From positions 40,901,964 to 40,965,963 of the forward strand of contig OX155951.1 in assembly GCA_944548615.1 (NCBI GenBank): 64,000 nucleotides of DNA, written 5' to 3'. The stretch is from Micropterix aruncella (taxonomy: Eukaryota; Arthropoda; Insecta; Lepidoptera; Micropterigidae). The translations under genes were made by a program, and so were the position numbers. This document shows, one piece after another, positions 1-11,236 of this stretch. Numbering within the stretch: position 1 is the first letter of the stretch; each line of letters starts with the position of its first letter. The notes beneath the pieces are model-generated. The model did no database searches. It saw nothing but the letters and a program-made list of their open reading frames with translations, and was not told the DNA's origin.

Positions 1-222
1 TGATATACAGAATCACCCCTCGAATAAAATGCCCGACTGACCCGAACATCCCGTATTGAATGTTTTCTTATCAATTTCGAATAGTTCGTCCTGGTCGACC
101 GATAACCGCAGCGGCCTCCTCAATCTTTCCGAGCCGCGAAAGACCGCTTCTTTAAATGCGTCCTTAACTCACTAAATCATGTCGAGTCATTGAGCGGCCG
201 AACCAGTTACAGAGTGATCCAG
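1..222. other. Flanking DNA left of the nested insertion
   Basis: No open frame or recognisable repeat is seen here. It is the DNA into which the family R copy (236-13939) inserted: the 13 bases just to its right (223-235) recur beyond the far end of that copy. It may be host intergenic or intronic DNA. Confidence 0.5.
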
Positions 223-235
223 TGTAAGAATGACC
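223..235. repeat. Target-site duplication (left) of family R copy A
   Basis: TGTAAGAATGACC occurs here and again at 13940-13952, directly outside the two ends of the repeat. A 13-bp duplication of this sort is typical of target-primed retroposition by LINEs and SINEs. Confidence 0.8.
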
Positions 236-320
236 GGGTTCAGAGTTGGATCAGGGTTCAGGGTCTGTTCAGCGTTGGTCACACTCATGGGTCAACACCC
301 ATGTGACGGCCTCCACGCAT

Positions 321-324
321 GAAG
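321..324. repeat. GAAG target-site duplication (left) of the LTR element
   Basis: GAAG precedes the LTR start at 325 and recurs at 13319-13322 directly after the other LTR. The uninterrupted site (CATGAAGTGCGAGC) can be read on the minus strand of the copy near 21160-21170, which shows that only four bases were duplicated. Four-base duplications fit Ty3/gypsy-type integrases. Confidence 0.9.
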
Positions 325-358
325 TGTAGCGTTATAATTTTTATTTATATTTGTTATT

Positions 359-379
359 GGCCCCACCAGTTGGGCGCCA
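359..379 (-). repeat. Fossil PBS-like copy 1 inside the 3' LTR
   Basis: On the minus strand this reads TGGCGCCCAACTGGTGGGGCC, close to the working primer-binding site at 9238-9255. It is preceded, as at the real junction, by the LTR-end motif GCTACAAAA. It is the counterpart of 9293-9313. Confidence 0.75.
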
Positions 380-484
380 TTTTGTAGCAATTGTAGAGAA
401 TTTATTTTTTAATTTATTAATTTTTAATTTAATTTGTAAGATGTAAGAGATGTCAGACGACAATATCTCGCAATGATCATGATC

Positions 485-504
485 GGCCCCACTTTGGCAA
501 GCCA
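485..504 (-). repeat. Fossil PBS-like copy 2 inside the 3' LTR
   Basis: A more diverged copy of the same junction module: GCTACAAAA followed by TGGCTTGCCAAAGTGGGGCC on the minus strand. It is the counterpart of 9419-9439, which has one extra G. Confidence 0.65.
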
Positions 505-2301
505 TTTTGTAGCGTTTATTTTTTTACTTATTTTATTACTACTTATTTAAACGTGCGCGCGATGTGTCATCAGCGATAAGCGCTTGATGAAGAAGGTAAA
601 ATTGAACGGAGAAGTGACTAGAAAGAAGAGGATGATGCTAATATATGTATAAAGATACTCAAAGTATGCAGAGAATAGAGATTTTAATTCAATAGCCCTG
701 TTTCCTCTTGTACGTGCTCCTTCATATATGAAATTCTCCTGTCCTGACTAAAATGTATTCTCCAAAAGAAGAAGAAGAATAATAATGAGTATTCTATGTG
801 TCTAGACCAATTTGTTAGATCCTTATGCACTTGGTTTTAGATAGTTTGAATCAATTTGAGGTTTATAAGTTAAGATCGGCTTGTAACCTACACTTTTAAG
901 ATCTCGTCTCGATGAGAAATATTGATTTTTTGATGTTCCATGACACAATTCCTATCTAGGGGATTATCAAAGGTGTTCTATAGTTAGATACTTCCAGATC
1001 AATGTATGCTAATAGTTTTAAGTCACTTTCTCAATATCGATTGACGATTGCTCCAATCAGCTGGGATTTTTTTATAATGTCCTTATAAGTACGCTGTTGA
1101 TCATTACTGAATATCGGACTTTGTTTGATTTGTCGCTGCACTATTTATCACACTGACGGATGCTACAGTCTTCCGTCAGGGCGTTGTGAACTCAGGAGTT
1201 ATATTTTTTTATATATTGGATAACGAGATAAATTTATAGTAAAGGCGCCAATCCCGCTTACTCCATTACTGCGTTCGTTCATCCGTTAGTGCTGCATCTG
1301 ATCTATCGAATCAATTTCTAATTACGATTTAGCTCAGTCTATTTGTATTCTCAGGTATGGTATTCTTTTGATTAAAAAAAAATATGAACACTTTTTCCGG
1401 CAAAATATTCGATATATTGTAAAATAAAATTTTTAGTTGATACAATTCATTTACATATATTATGGCTCTCTTTGTAGCTTTGCATTAAATAATAATAACA
1501 TAATAATATGACAATACGCAATATAGCACAAAAAAACAACTTATCATATCCTAAATTAATTGGTATGTAGAGTGAATTACGACATACATATATACATTTT
1601 TTCTTAGTTTATCGCTACGCTGGTTCACGGACTTTGTCTCACGTGAAACCAGGCAGTTTCAAGTATCTCAATCAATGAGGCTTCGTCTTTTATTGACGGC
1701 CTGCAGTCCCAATCAAGTACTGGCCTTATACAAAAAAGGTTCACGCTAACAATGTAGTAGCGGCAGTACGAAAAGCAGATGGTATTGGCTTTCTATTTCA
1801 ATTATAGCGCGAAACAGTCTAAGACGCATTAATCTTATTCATACTTATGACAACATACATATTTGCATAATATATAAAAAACTATCAACAATAACAAGTT
1901 TTATAAGTATGGCCAGCTTCGGCAGTTATAACGCACGGATATACTGCAATTATAATAATTTGAACAATCTTACTTGTATTAAGCAGCCATCCAATCCAAT
2001 ATCACATACCTTACACTAATTTAACACCTTTATACACTTCTTAATAACTAACACATAACAACAACAAACTGTTTTTTAAATTTTGACAGCTGCATCGTAG
2101 GGATGTCGGCCGTCTCGTACGATTGTTTTCGCCCCGTTCTGTTGAAAGATGTAATTGATTTGAAGTTGTCTTTGTGATTCGAAATCTATTGCGAATGTCT
2201 GTCTTGGTTCATTTATATGATCTCCTCGTGAATGTTTATATAAAAAGAATATCTTTAATTTTTCTTCTATCTTGCTACTATTTGATTCTGCATGCTTATG
2301 T

Positions 2302-2521
2302 TTTCCCGCCAAAATTTGATGTACGTGGCGTCTATATAAATGTGTTTTTTACTGTTATTAAGTCGATCTTTCGGCGAATTTTTAGCACTGTTTAATATTT
2401 TTTCTTTCCCGCCAAATAATTGATGTACGTGGCGTCTCTTATAGAGGGTTTTTTACTGTTTTTACGTCGATTTCTCGTCGAATTTTTAGCACTGTTTAAT
2501 TTTGTTGGCTTTCCCGCCAAA
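2302..2521. repeat. Tandem repeat of about 105 bp in the 3' LTR
   Basis: Two full units and the start of a third share a TTTCCCGCCAAA box, ATTTGATGTACGTGGCGTC-like sequence and a TTTTTAGCACTGTTTAAT segment. The same array is at 11237-11456 in the other LTR. Confidence 0.8.
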
Positions 2522-3337
2522 TATTTGATGTACCGCTTCTAATAAAATAAATATGTGTTAAAAAAACTTCACTTAGATTCTACATGATTTTTTATGGGAA
2601 TGTGGACAGCATTTCTGCCCACATTCCCTCGTTTTAACTTGAACTTTTACATTTTCCGGCACTTTTTCGACGTTTGGGTGACGAGGTTATTACGCGGTGG
2701 ATCTCCTGGTAAACTGAATTGATTTTGGCATCGCCCACCGCCTTTTTATACCCTTCAAAATACGGCAATTTCTCCATTTTTAGATGTGCTTTTCACCCCC
2801 TTCCTATGCAAAATAACGCGGCCATCATGCTTTTTCTGTCTGGTTACCAACTATCGTTTTTCCGCATTGGGGTTCCGTACCATTTCGTGCACATCGAGCT
2901 ATCTTTGCACTCTTATTTCTTTAATTCACTCATTTGAGCTGATTTCCTTATTTTTCCCTTATAATCTGTATCCCCAGCATCTAATTTCTGCATATATATT
3001 AATTTTATGTTGCCTCCTCGCGGCGCTATGTGCTTCTAAAGGTACGTGTATATTTTTCCAAAAAGTATGTCTATTTCATTAACTATTACGGCTATTATTA
3101 TTCATTTTTTTTCTACTATAATCCTATATGGTTTTTATAAAAAGTTATTCGGCGTTAGTAGGTTTTTCAGTGACCCATTTTGAAAACAATTCTTTACATC
3201 GAAATTACTCATCCGTTTCCTTTAAAAATATGTCACCTATGACCTTTTTAACTTGCTTCTTCTTTCTGTATACTCTAATATTTGTATTATCGTCGGTTTT
3301 TTTAGATATGGCTTTCCCTCCAAATTTTCCCGCCAAA
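2302..3337. promoter_or_regulatory. Four E2F-type motifs in the 3' LTR
   Basis: The 12-mer TTTCCCGCCAAA occurs perfectly at 2302-2313, 2405-2416, 2510-2521 and 3326-3337, with a one-base variant (TTTCCCTCCAAA) at 3313-3324. This is a textbook E2F/DP binding sequence; its other strand is TTTGGCGGGAAA. The first three lie in tandem units of about 105 bp, and the fourth is independent. By element orientation they should lie in U3. S-phase-linked transcription is an inference. Confidence 0.55.
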
Positions 3338-4383
3338 TATGCATATGACGCTCCTTGAGACGCTCGTCTGTTTTTTTGTTAGTGGTCCACCTTAAAATTT
3401 CCTTTATTTCTGAACTACAGCGCCTCTAGTGATAAAAATTTGTACGATATTCCGACTCTATTTGATGTCAAAACATGGCAACACTTTCTTGCCGTGGTTA
3501 ATTCGGATTTATTTTTCCGTCAAATCGTCATTTATTCAGTTTCAAACATTAGATTCTCCCTGTAAACTATCGTACAGAATATATGCTCTGCCTCATAAAA
3601 TAGCTTATTTCATTGGCTTTATTCTAGTAGGTCTATCTACTGTGTGTTCTATCTATATCGGCTGTAATTAGCATTATCGTCTATAGTGGCGATTTTTCTT
3701 GTTAAAAGTACGACAATTTAATCATACATTGAACTGTCACTTCGAGGTCGGCTGCGAATTCGTTCCCGGCGATATTTAAATCTATTGCTAACTATTTATT
3801 CTGTTTTCAGGTTCTACTTTCGTTTCAGAGGATAGTGCTTATTCTATACTACGTCTATAGTGCGTGTCGTCGCTGAAATCTTTCTAAATATCCTATTTTT
3901 CTATCATGCATCTTTTGAAGACCCATTTTTGTATGTGATTTCGGCGTTTCTTTAATCATCGATTTTTCCTTTATTTTTCTCTAAAGCCTATTTAGTTTTA
4001 TTTTATTTAGTGGTTTATTGCTATTACGCTTCATTTTTAACGAATATATAAACGTTTCATTGTTTTATTGAGTTTTAATCTTATTTTAATATATTTTTGT
4101 ATTCCCTGTCAACGTCGGTAAAATTTATTTTACAGTTTATCTACTTATCGACTGGTAACATTTCTCGCGTATGCCGCTAGATGTCGCTACACGTTTTGAA
4201 ATTGATTTAAATTTTGGGATCATGAATGAATCGACTAATTACTACTTTTACGTTTTGAAGACCATTCACCTTGCCTTCCCATTGCTGCGTATAGATGGCA
4301 ATAGGTGTGCTTACATGGCTTTGGTTTGGTTTAGATATTAAGTATTTTATTTGACAGGAGGCGTTCGATTTTATATCATTACA

Positions 4384-7310
4384 ATACCCCCTCCCCAGAT
4401 CGTTGCTCGCCCTCGAGGAACCACGTGACTTCATCATACGTGTAGTCAACCAGTTCTTACTTTAGCTCTTGGTTATAAAAATTATTTTTTTTTATCGCTT
4501 CATGTCGCTCTCTTATTATTTCTTATCTCCCATTTTGAACTATATTATTTTATTTGATATTATGTCTATTGATGTGTCATCATATTTATAAATCCCCCTT
4601 ATATTATCCTCATTATATTTATTTAGATTATGTATTCATTCTTTTTTATTTTATTACATCTCCTCATTCAGGTTATATCCTATATTTATCTCCAGCCTTC
4701 ATCATATTATGTTATACTTTAAATTCAACGCATCGTATTATATTTTGAGTTCATCATATTATATTATATTTGAGTTCGTTTTGTTATGTTCTGTGGTTTA
4801 ATTGATCTACTTGTATTCAATAACATTCTAATTTGATTATTTTTTAGAGCAACTACTGCTTTATTCCCTAAAAAAATTATAAATTCTCAGTATCATATAT
4901 TAATAATATTGATATACGTATGATAATAATCCAACTTTCAATCTCTCTCTTTCACTTCAATGTGCACCTGCTCAACAGAATTACTTCCGAGTCCTCGATC
5001 ACATCTCCGCCTACTTGATTCATCTCTCTCGCTATATTATCAATAATATAGTTATATATAAATACTACTTCCTTCCGTTGAAAAGTCTAAATTAATTTCA
5101 TTTCTTTCTCCGAATCACGCGTGCGCTAACCGATGAATTTTTAAATCCTTACACGGGCGTCACCTGAAACTTTATTCTGTCTAACTCACTAACAATGTTG
5201 AATATGCGAATGCCATGGCGAGTCTCTTGGGTACTATAATTAAATATTCGCCCTAGGCCACTGACCTGAGTACTCGACCTTGACGTACAAACCAAAGTTC
5301 GTACCTAAGCATGGGATATATCATATTTAAAAAAATATTATAACTGGTATGAATTTTCACGCCGAACTTACACCGTCTGTATAGCTAAATTATGGTTAAT
5401 CTAACGTATGTATACTAAACTGGACTATTGCTGTGCATTTATTGATATCAGATTTTTTTATGTTGAAGCTACTTCTCATGTAATAAGTCAGAATCCGGGA
5501 TGTTCTCTTATCCTTTTCAGTCCCCTATCTTTCATCCATTCCCTTTCATGGGTACTCTTCATACATCTCTTCATACTAAAATTACAACCCGTCATCGTCT
5601 CCATCTCATGTTAGATATTCTTTAAGTTAAAATTGCGTCTTCATACTTCGCCTCATTCTTTTGGAACGTTACTGTATATCTCCTCCAATATTTAAACTAA
5701 TTTAGAAACTTCTATATATTTATTTCAACTTCTCAACTAAATATTATAGATAATAATTATTATATCTCCTATCTTCCAAAACCCCCGTCCCAATCTACAC
5801 GAGCTCGTGAGAGGACCCATATCAGCCTATAATCGAATATTATCTCCTTATCTAGCAGCCCTGGGGAAAATGCCAACGCACTCAACTCGTTGCATTATTT
5901 TGGAACCCTGCGCTTCGGATTATTGGACGAACCTATTTAAACCGTCGCCAGGCATTCCGGAGCGTCATGAATCACTCCTATTATAAACTCCTAACAAAAA
6001 AACATCCGTCCTAGCCCTGCAGTCCTATGGCTTGTTCGCCGACATGTCAGTCTTCAGACCCACCGAAAAATCATCATTATCAACCCAAGATCATTTACTG
6101 CCACATCGTTGTTATCTTTATATATCGTTATCCTCCCTACAAATCGATAACCGTACGTATGTTATATGACATACGTATCTATATTATGGTATAAGGTTTA
6201 GCTCCCTAATACTTTTATTAAACATATATTTGTTATCCTCCATATACATCGATAACCGGACATGTACTATATGGCACACGTTATTATATTTTTATCATAA
6301 TATTTGTCTCTATTATATTTCCATATTTAACTACTCTAAAATATCTTGATAACAAAAAAAATATATTTATATCTTGTCGCGGCTTATACCACACAAGACT
6401 TCATTATTATAAAATTTTACCACAGAACATATTTTCATCCTCATTATTTTACGGTATTTAATCAACGTTATTCCGTATATGGTTATTTATTATTATTATA
6501 TTATTAAAATCCCCTTTAGGTTTAACTATTATTGTCGTTAACCTCCGGTGTCGTTGACTTCGACTACGTGATGTCTATCTTTAATTTATTTATTTATATA
6601 TTTATTATGTAGTGAGACATGTTGTCCACTATTATTTATATTATAATATTTTTAAATTTCCCTCTCTAATGATATTTTGATTAGCGGATGTTGCCAACTC
6701 CCTCTGTCATATAGTATATGTATGTATATATATATATATATATTTATATACATACATATATATTTAATTATGTGTAACTACTTTAAACTAATTATCTTCT
6801 TGTCCTATGAAATGTCAACGCCTTGCTTAAAAGCAAATTTTTAATGACGACTCAAAAAGTTAAAACGTTTCAGTACAGTGTAAGTAAGGTTTGTGGAATA
6901 ATGGAGTTGGTAGTTGAGGAATGTGAGTAGGATTGATGGTTGAGGATTATGAATAGGATGCGGGTCAGGATGGAATGAATATTGTTACAAGGTACTGATA
7001 GGTAGTAATTAAATGGTATGTTTACTATAATATTATTCATTGACTATTCATATAATACAAGCAAACTACTTATGGTTATGTCCCTCAAAAGAACATCATA
7101 ATAAATTATTAATCGTCAGTCACTATTAGTAGCGCTGAATAAAAATAGGCATTTTAAAATATATTTTAACAAAAGGTTGCGTATCTCTGCTCTATAATAA
7201 TAATGACATTATCTTTGCACTCTATGTATATATAATAACTTGTAAGTTTTAACACCGTCCGCTAACCTTCATTAAATCCTTGATATGAAATCTTCCCAAC
7301 GGAGTGTCTT
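4384..7310. other. Non-coding interior of the LTR element
   Basis: These bases lie between the 3' LTR and gag, where a normal Ty3/gypsy element would carry pol. The DNA is very AT-rich with short runs such as a TA-repeat near 6720-6760. No sense-strand frame reaches 60 codons and I recognise no RT, protease or integrase motif. Just past the gag stop a short stretch stays open in another frame (roughly 7240-7310). It could be a remnant of a gag-pro overlap, but it is too short to identify. Confidence 0.8.
4386..4397 (-). promoter_or_regulatory. Polypurine tract next to the 3' LTR
   Basis: On the minus strand GGGGAGGGGGT lies two bases before the LTR start (TGTAATG). This is the expected position of the primer for plus-strand DNA synthesis. 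Confidence 0.85.
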
Positions 7311-8597
7311 CTATTCGTTTCCCGAATTCTCCTGACGAGAAACGGGTCTCACTACCGAATCTTGATCGTTCCTTACATCTCCCGACGTTCTATTTATATT
7401 ATTTATATTTGATATCCCCTTATTATTATTGCATCGGGCGCATTCAAATTTTGTCACGCCCTCAGCACGACACCCGAAACAGATTTTACCCCTTATTTGC
7501 CGGCATGTGGTGAAGTGATGACCTACTTCCTCACATTTCAAACATCTAATCTCGTTCACAATTCTACTCTGTCCGGAGAAGTTATATCCCCCGCGCCCAC
7601 GATTCATGTTTCCGCGCCCTCTACCTGATGTTTGGAATCTATTATTGTTAAACGGCATATCATTTGTATTGCGCTGGTCATTCCTAGGAAAGTCATTATA
7701 GCGCTTATTTTGATTATAGTTATTCTTTTCTATAACCGTCGCGACCATCGGTTTCTTATAATTTCCGCGATATACTTCTTTAATTGGGTTAGCTTCCTCT
7801 TTATTTATGTATTGCTCAAAGTTTTTCGCATACTTTACGAGCTCTTCGACAGTAGTCAGAATTTGTGCGCCTAATATGGGCTTATAACGATCGGCAACAT
7901 TTATTTTTAGTATTTCTAATAAAATTGTATCTTTTATTGGTTCACGCAATAGTGCGTTGAAACCTCTAACTTCGGTCATATACTCTTCTATGCTCTGTTG
8001 GGGCTTTTGTTTTAGATTTCTTATGTGACTATCCATTTTAATTTGGTAATTCAAAGCTTCAAAACGCTCGATTAACTTCTTCTTTAACTCGGACCATGTC
8101 AACTGATCGGTTCTCATTGAACGAAACCATTTCAATGCGGGTCCAGTTAATAATTCGGTAAATGATTCTACTAATGTATTTCCGCTAACGCGTCGAGACC
8201 TCAATCTATCCTCGCACGTCTCAATGAAATCCAATACTGATCCTTCCCCGGTAAACTTAATTCCCCAACGAAACACATCATTTATATTTCCCGCAGTCGG
8301 TGGCACATATGCACCTTCCTGCTTTATTATTTTATTTGAATTGTTTTCATTTAAAGCGATATTATTATTATTTATCGTTGCCTCCTTCAACTGTTCTTCT
8401 AATTTTTTTATTGTATTAGCCATATTCTCTCTTTCCTTATCTATAAAAGCCTGATCAGCTGCTTGCTCTGCTAATCTATTAAACTCATATAAGGAATTAT
8501 GCGGACTAACATCTCTATCGAACATGCTCCTAATACGGCCCTGCTCAATATCTAATGCTAGTCGACGTCTTTTTGACGTTGATGCGGTATACGACAT
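7311..8597 (-). CDS. gag: Gag polyprotein of the gag-only LTR element
   Basis: This is a structural capsid/nucleocapsid protein of 428 residues, intact from ATG to stop. Residues 1-50 are basic then neutral. Residues 52-78 look like a short coiled coil. Residues 105-265 fit the retrotransposon gag domain (WGIKFTGEGS, LLTGPALKWFRS, SIEEYMTEVRGFNALL). Residues 324-337 form an Arg/Gly-rich RNA-binding stretch. A canonical CCHC zinc knuckle follows (C352, C355, H360, C365). A second knuckle-like unit (C373, C376, C386) has valine at 381 where histidine is expected, with another cysteine at 389. The capsid style is that of arthropod Ty3/gypsy elements. It starts about 640 nt downstream of the primer-binding site, and no pol follows. 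It probably packages the element's own RNA while enzymes are supplied in trans (inference). Confidence 0.93.
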   Translation of the reverse strand: MSYTASTSKRRRLALDIEQGRIRSMFDRDVSPHNSLYEFNRLAEQAADQAFIDKERENMANTIKKLEEQLKEATINNNNIALNENNSNKIIKQEGAYVPPTAGNINDVFRWGIKFTGEGSVLDFIETCEDRLRSRRVSGNTLVESFTELLTGPALKWFRSMRTDQLTWSELKKKLIERFEALNYQIKMDSHIRNLKQKPQQSIEEYMTEVRGFNALLREPIKDTILLEILKINVADRYKPILGAQILTTVEELVKYAKNFEQYINKEEANPIKEVYRGNYKKPMVATVIEKNNYNQNKRYNDFPRNDQRNTNDMPFNNNRFQTSGRGRGNMNRGRGGYNFSGQSRIVNEIRCLKCEEVGHHFTTCRQIRGKICFGCRAEGVTKFECARCNNNKGISNINNINRTSGDVRNDQDSVVRPVSRQENSGNE

Positions 8598-9237
8598 TAT
8601 TTATATTATTATTATTTTTCTATTTTGGAAATCTTTTTATTTATTATTATAATATTTTATATTTATTTTGCAATTCACGAGATGATATTATAACAATTTA
8701 TGCAGACAAGACAGAACATTTATAAAGAAGATTAATAATTATGATTCGCATAAAAATATTAATTCGCACTTTCGCAGAACGGGGTTTATTATTATATCTT
8801 ATAATCTTATAATCCACCTCCGATATAACTCACTTGCTAATATTGCAAATATTTAACAAGATAACATCAAAACATTCAAGATGATCTGTGCGATGGTATC
8901 ACCGTAACACAGAAAAACAATATTATAGTATTTGCTAGATAGTAATTACAACTTAACATTTATCATATATGTGGTGCGACCTTATTGTCAACACTCAAAA
9001 AACAAACAAGCAAACAATAAAATATTCGCGAGTGAAATTTCAAATTCCTCGCCAAAACTCACAAAAAGAACCAATATATACATGTATTAACATCCAATGA
9101 TATTATCATCCAATGATAGTATCTATATATTTATTAGCCTCACCGATGAACGAACGATATTTATTCAAAAGTATTAATTATTACTATGTTTATGTTCTAC
9201 TAAGTAGTTCCCGTTCACTTTAAAATGTTTTAATCAG
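8598..9237 (-). other. Untranslated leader of the LTR element
   Basis: About 640 AT-rich bases separate the primer-binding site from the gag ATG in element sense, with no open frame of note. Leaders of this length commonly hold packaging and dimerisation signals. I cannot point to one here. Confidence 0.6.
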
Positions 9238-9255
9238 GCCCCACGTTGGGCGCCA
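9238..9255 (-). promoter_or_regulatory. Primer-binding site for tRNA-Lys
   Basis: The minus strand reads TGGCGCCCAACGTGGGGC, beginning three bases after the 5' LTR end. It is exactly complementary to the last 18 nt, CCA included, of the tRNA-Lys used by gypsy and by several lentiviruses (established knowledge). It fixes the element's orientation. Confidence 0.95.
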
Positions 9256-9292
9256 TTTTGTAGCGTTATAATTTTTATTTATATTTGTTATT

Positions 9293-9313
9293 GGCCCCGC
9301 CAGTTGGGCGCCA
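9293..9313 (-). repeat. Fossil PBS-like copy 1 inside the 5' LTR
   Basis: TGGCGCCCAACTGGCGGGGCC on the minus strand, preceded by GCTACAAAA. It lies 55-58 bp inside the LTR from the true PBS and repeats the LTR-end/PBS junction. Confidence 0.75.
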
Positions 9314-9418
9314 TTTTGTAGCAATTGTAGAGAATTTATTTTTTAATTTATTAATTTTTAATTTAATTTGTAAGATGTAAGAGATGTCAGACGACAATAT
9401 CTCGCAATGATCATGATC

Positions 9419-9439
9419 GGCCCCACTTTGGGCAAGCCA
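9419..9439 (-). repeat. Fossil PBS-like copy 2 inside the 5' LTR
   Basis: TGGCTTGCCCAAAGTGGGGCC on the minus strand, again after GCTACAAAA. It is the oldest-looking of the three junction modules, judging by divergence from the tRNA match. Confidence 0.65.
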
Positions 9440-11236
9440 TTTTGTAGCGTTTATTTTTTTACTTATTTTATTACTACTTATTTAAACGTGCGCGCGATGT
9501 GTCATCAGCGATAAGCGCTTGATGAAGAAGGTAAAATTGAACGGAGAAGTGACTAGAAAGAAGAGGATGATGCTAATATATGTATAAAGATACTCAAAGT
9601 ATGCAGAGAATAGAGATTTTAATTCAATAGCCCTGTTTCCTCTTGTACGTGCTCCTTCATATATGAAATTCTCCTGTCCTGACTAAAATGTATTCTCCAA
9701 AAGAAGAAGAAGAATAATAATGAGTATTCTATGTGTCTAGACCAATTTGTTAGATCCTTATGCACTTGGTTTTAGATAGTTTGAATCAATTTGAGGTTTA
9801 TAAGTTAAGATCGGCTTGTAACCTACACTTTTAAGATCTCGTCTCGATGAGAAATATTGATTTTTTGATGTTCCATGACACAATTCCTATCTAGGGGATT
9901 ATCAAAGGTGTTCTATAGTTAGATACTTCCAGATCAATGTATGCTAATAGTTTTAAGTCACTTTCTCAATATCGATTGACGATTGCTCCAATCAGCTGGG
10001 ATTTTTTTATAATGTCCTTATAAGTACGCTGTTGATCATTACTGAATATCGGACTTTGTTTGATTTGTCGCTGCACTATTTATCACACTGACGGATGCTA
10101 CAGTCTTCCGTCAGGGCGTTGTGAACTCAGGAGTTATATTTTTTTATATATTGGATAACGAGATAAATTTATAGTAAAGGCGCCAATCCCGCTTACTCCA
10201 TTACTGCGTTCGTTCATCCGTTAGTGCTGCATCTGATCTATCGAATCAATTTCTAATTACGATTTAGCTCAGTCTATTTGTATTCTCAGGTATGGTATTC
10301 TTTTGATTAAAAAAAAATATGAACACTTTTTCCGGCAAAATATTCGATATATTGTAAAATAAAATTTTTAGTTGATACAATTCATTTACATATATTATGG
10401 CTCTCTTTGTAGCTTTGCATTAAATAATAATAACATAATAATATGACAATACGCAATATAGCACAAAAAAACAACTTATCATATCCTAAATTAATTGGTA
10501 TGTAGAGTGAATTACGACATACATATATACATTTTTTCTTAGTTTATCGCTACGCTGGTTCACGGACTTTGTCTCACGTGAAACCAGGCAGTTTCAAGTA
10601 TCTCAATCAATGAGGCTTCGTCTTTTATTGACGGCCTGCAGTCCCAATCAAGTACTGGCCTTATACAAAAAAGGTTCACGCTAACAATGTAGTAGCGGCA
10701 GTACGAAAAGCAGATGGTATTGGCTTTCTATTTCAATTATAGCGCGAAACAGTCTAAGACGCATTAATCTTATTCATACTTATGACAACATACATATTTG
10801 CATAATATATAAAAAACTATCAACAATAACAAGTTTTATAAGTATGGCCAGCTTCGGCAGTTATAACGCACGGATATACTGCAATTATAATAATTTGAAC
10901 AATCTTACTTGTATTAAGCAGCCATCCAATCCAATATCACATACCTTACACTAATTTAACACCTTTATACACTTCTTAATAACTAACACATAACAACAAC
11001 AAACTGTTTTTTAAATTTTGACAGCTGCATCGTAGGGATGTCGGCCGTCTCGTACGATTGTTTTCGCCCCGTTCTGTTGAAAGATGTAATTGATTTGAAG
11101 TTGTCTTTGTGATTCGAAATCTATTGCGAATGTCTGTCTTGGTTCATTTATATGATCTCCTCGTGAATGTTTATATAAAAAGAATATCTTTAATTTTTCT
11201 TCTATCTTGCTACTATTTGATTCTGCATGCTTATGT

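Larger units (their letters stand above)
325..4383 (-). repeat. 3' LTR of the gag-only element
   Basis: This is the downstream LTR in element sense. It is identical to 9259-13318 apart from an A/G difference near 366 and one missing G in the run near 496. Four thousand bases is very long for an insect LTR; most are a few hundred bases to about 1 kb. It contains four E2F-type motifs, a 2.3-unit tandem repeat of about 105 bp (2302-2521), a stem-loop with 10-bp arms (2596-2605 and 2619-2628), and two PBS-like copies near its 3' end (359-379 and 485-504). The frames inside it are short, and I see no convincing protein. Confidence 0.93.

Noticed and set aside
2076..2312. 78-codon minus-strand frame in the 3' LTR, duplicated at 11011-11247
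   Set aside because: It is in element sense and identical in both LTRs, but that is expected of any LTR sequence. Its composition is unremarkable and no domain is visible.
2174..3671. Several plus-strand frames in the LTR (also at 11109-12606)
   Set aside because: They run antisense to the element, are rich in Phe/Leu/Ser from T-rich DNA, and overlap one another in different frames.
6715..6765. CRISPR-like or satellite repeat
   Set aside because: It is only a TA-rich microsatellite; no spaced repeat array exists in the window.
7304..8454. Plus-strand frames overlapping gag
   Set aside because: They are shadows of the gag frame on the opposite strand.
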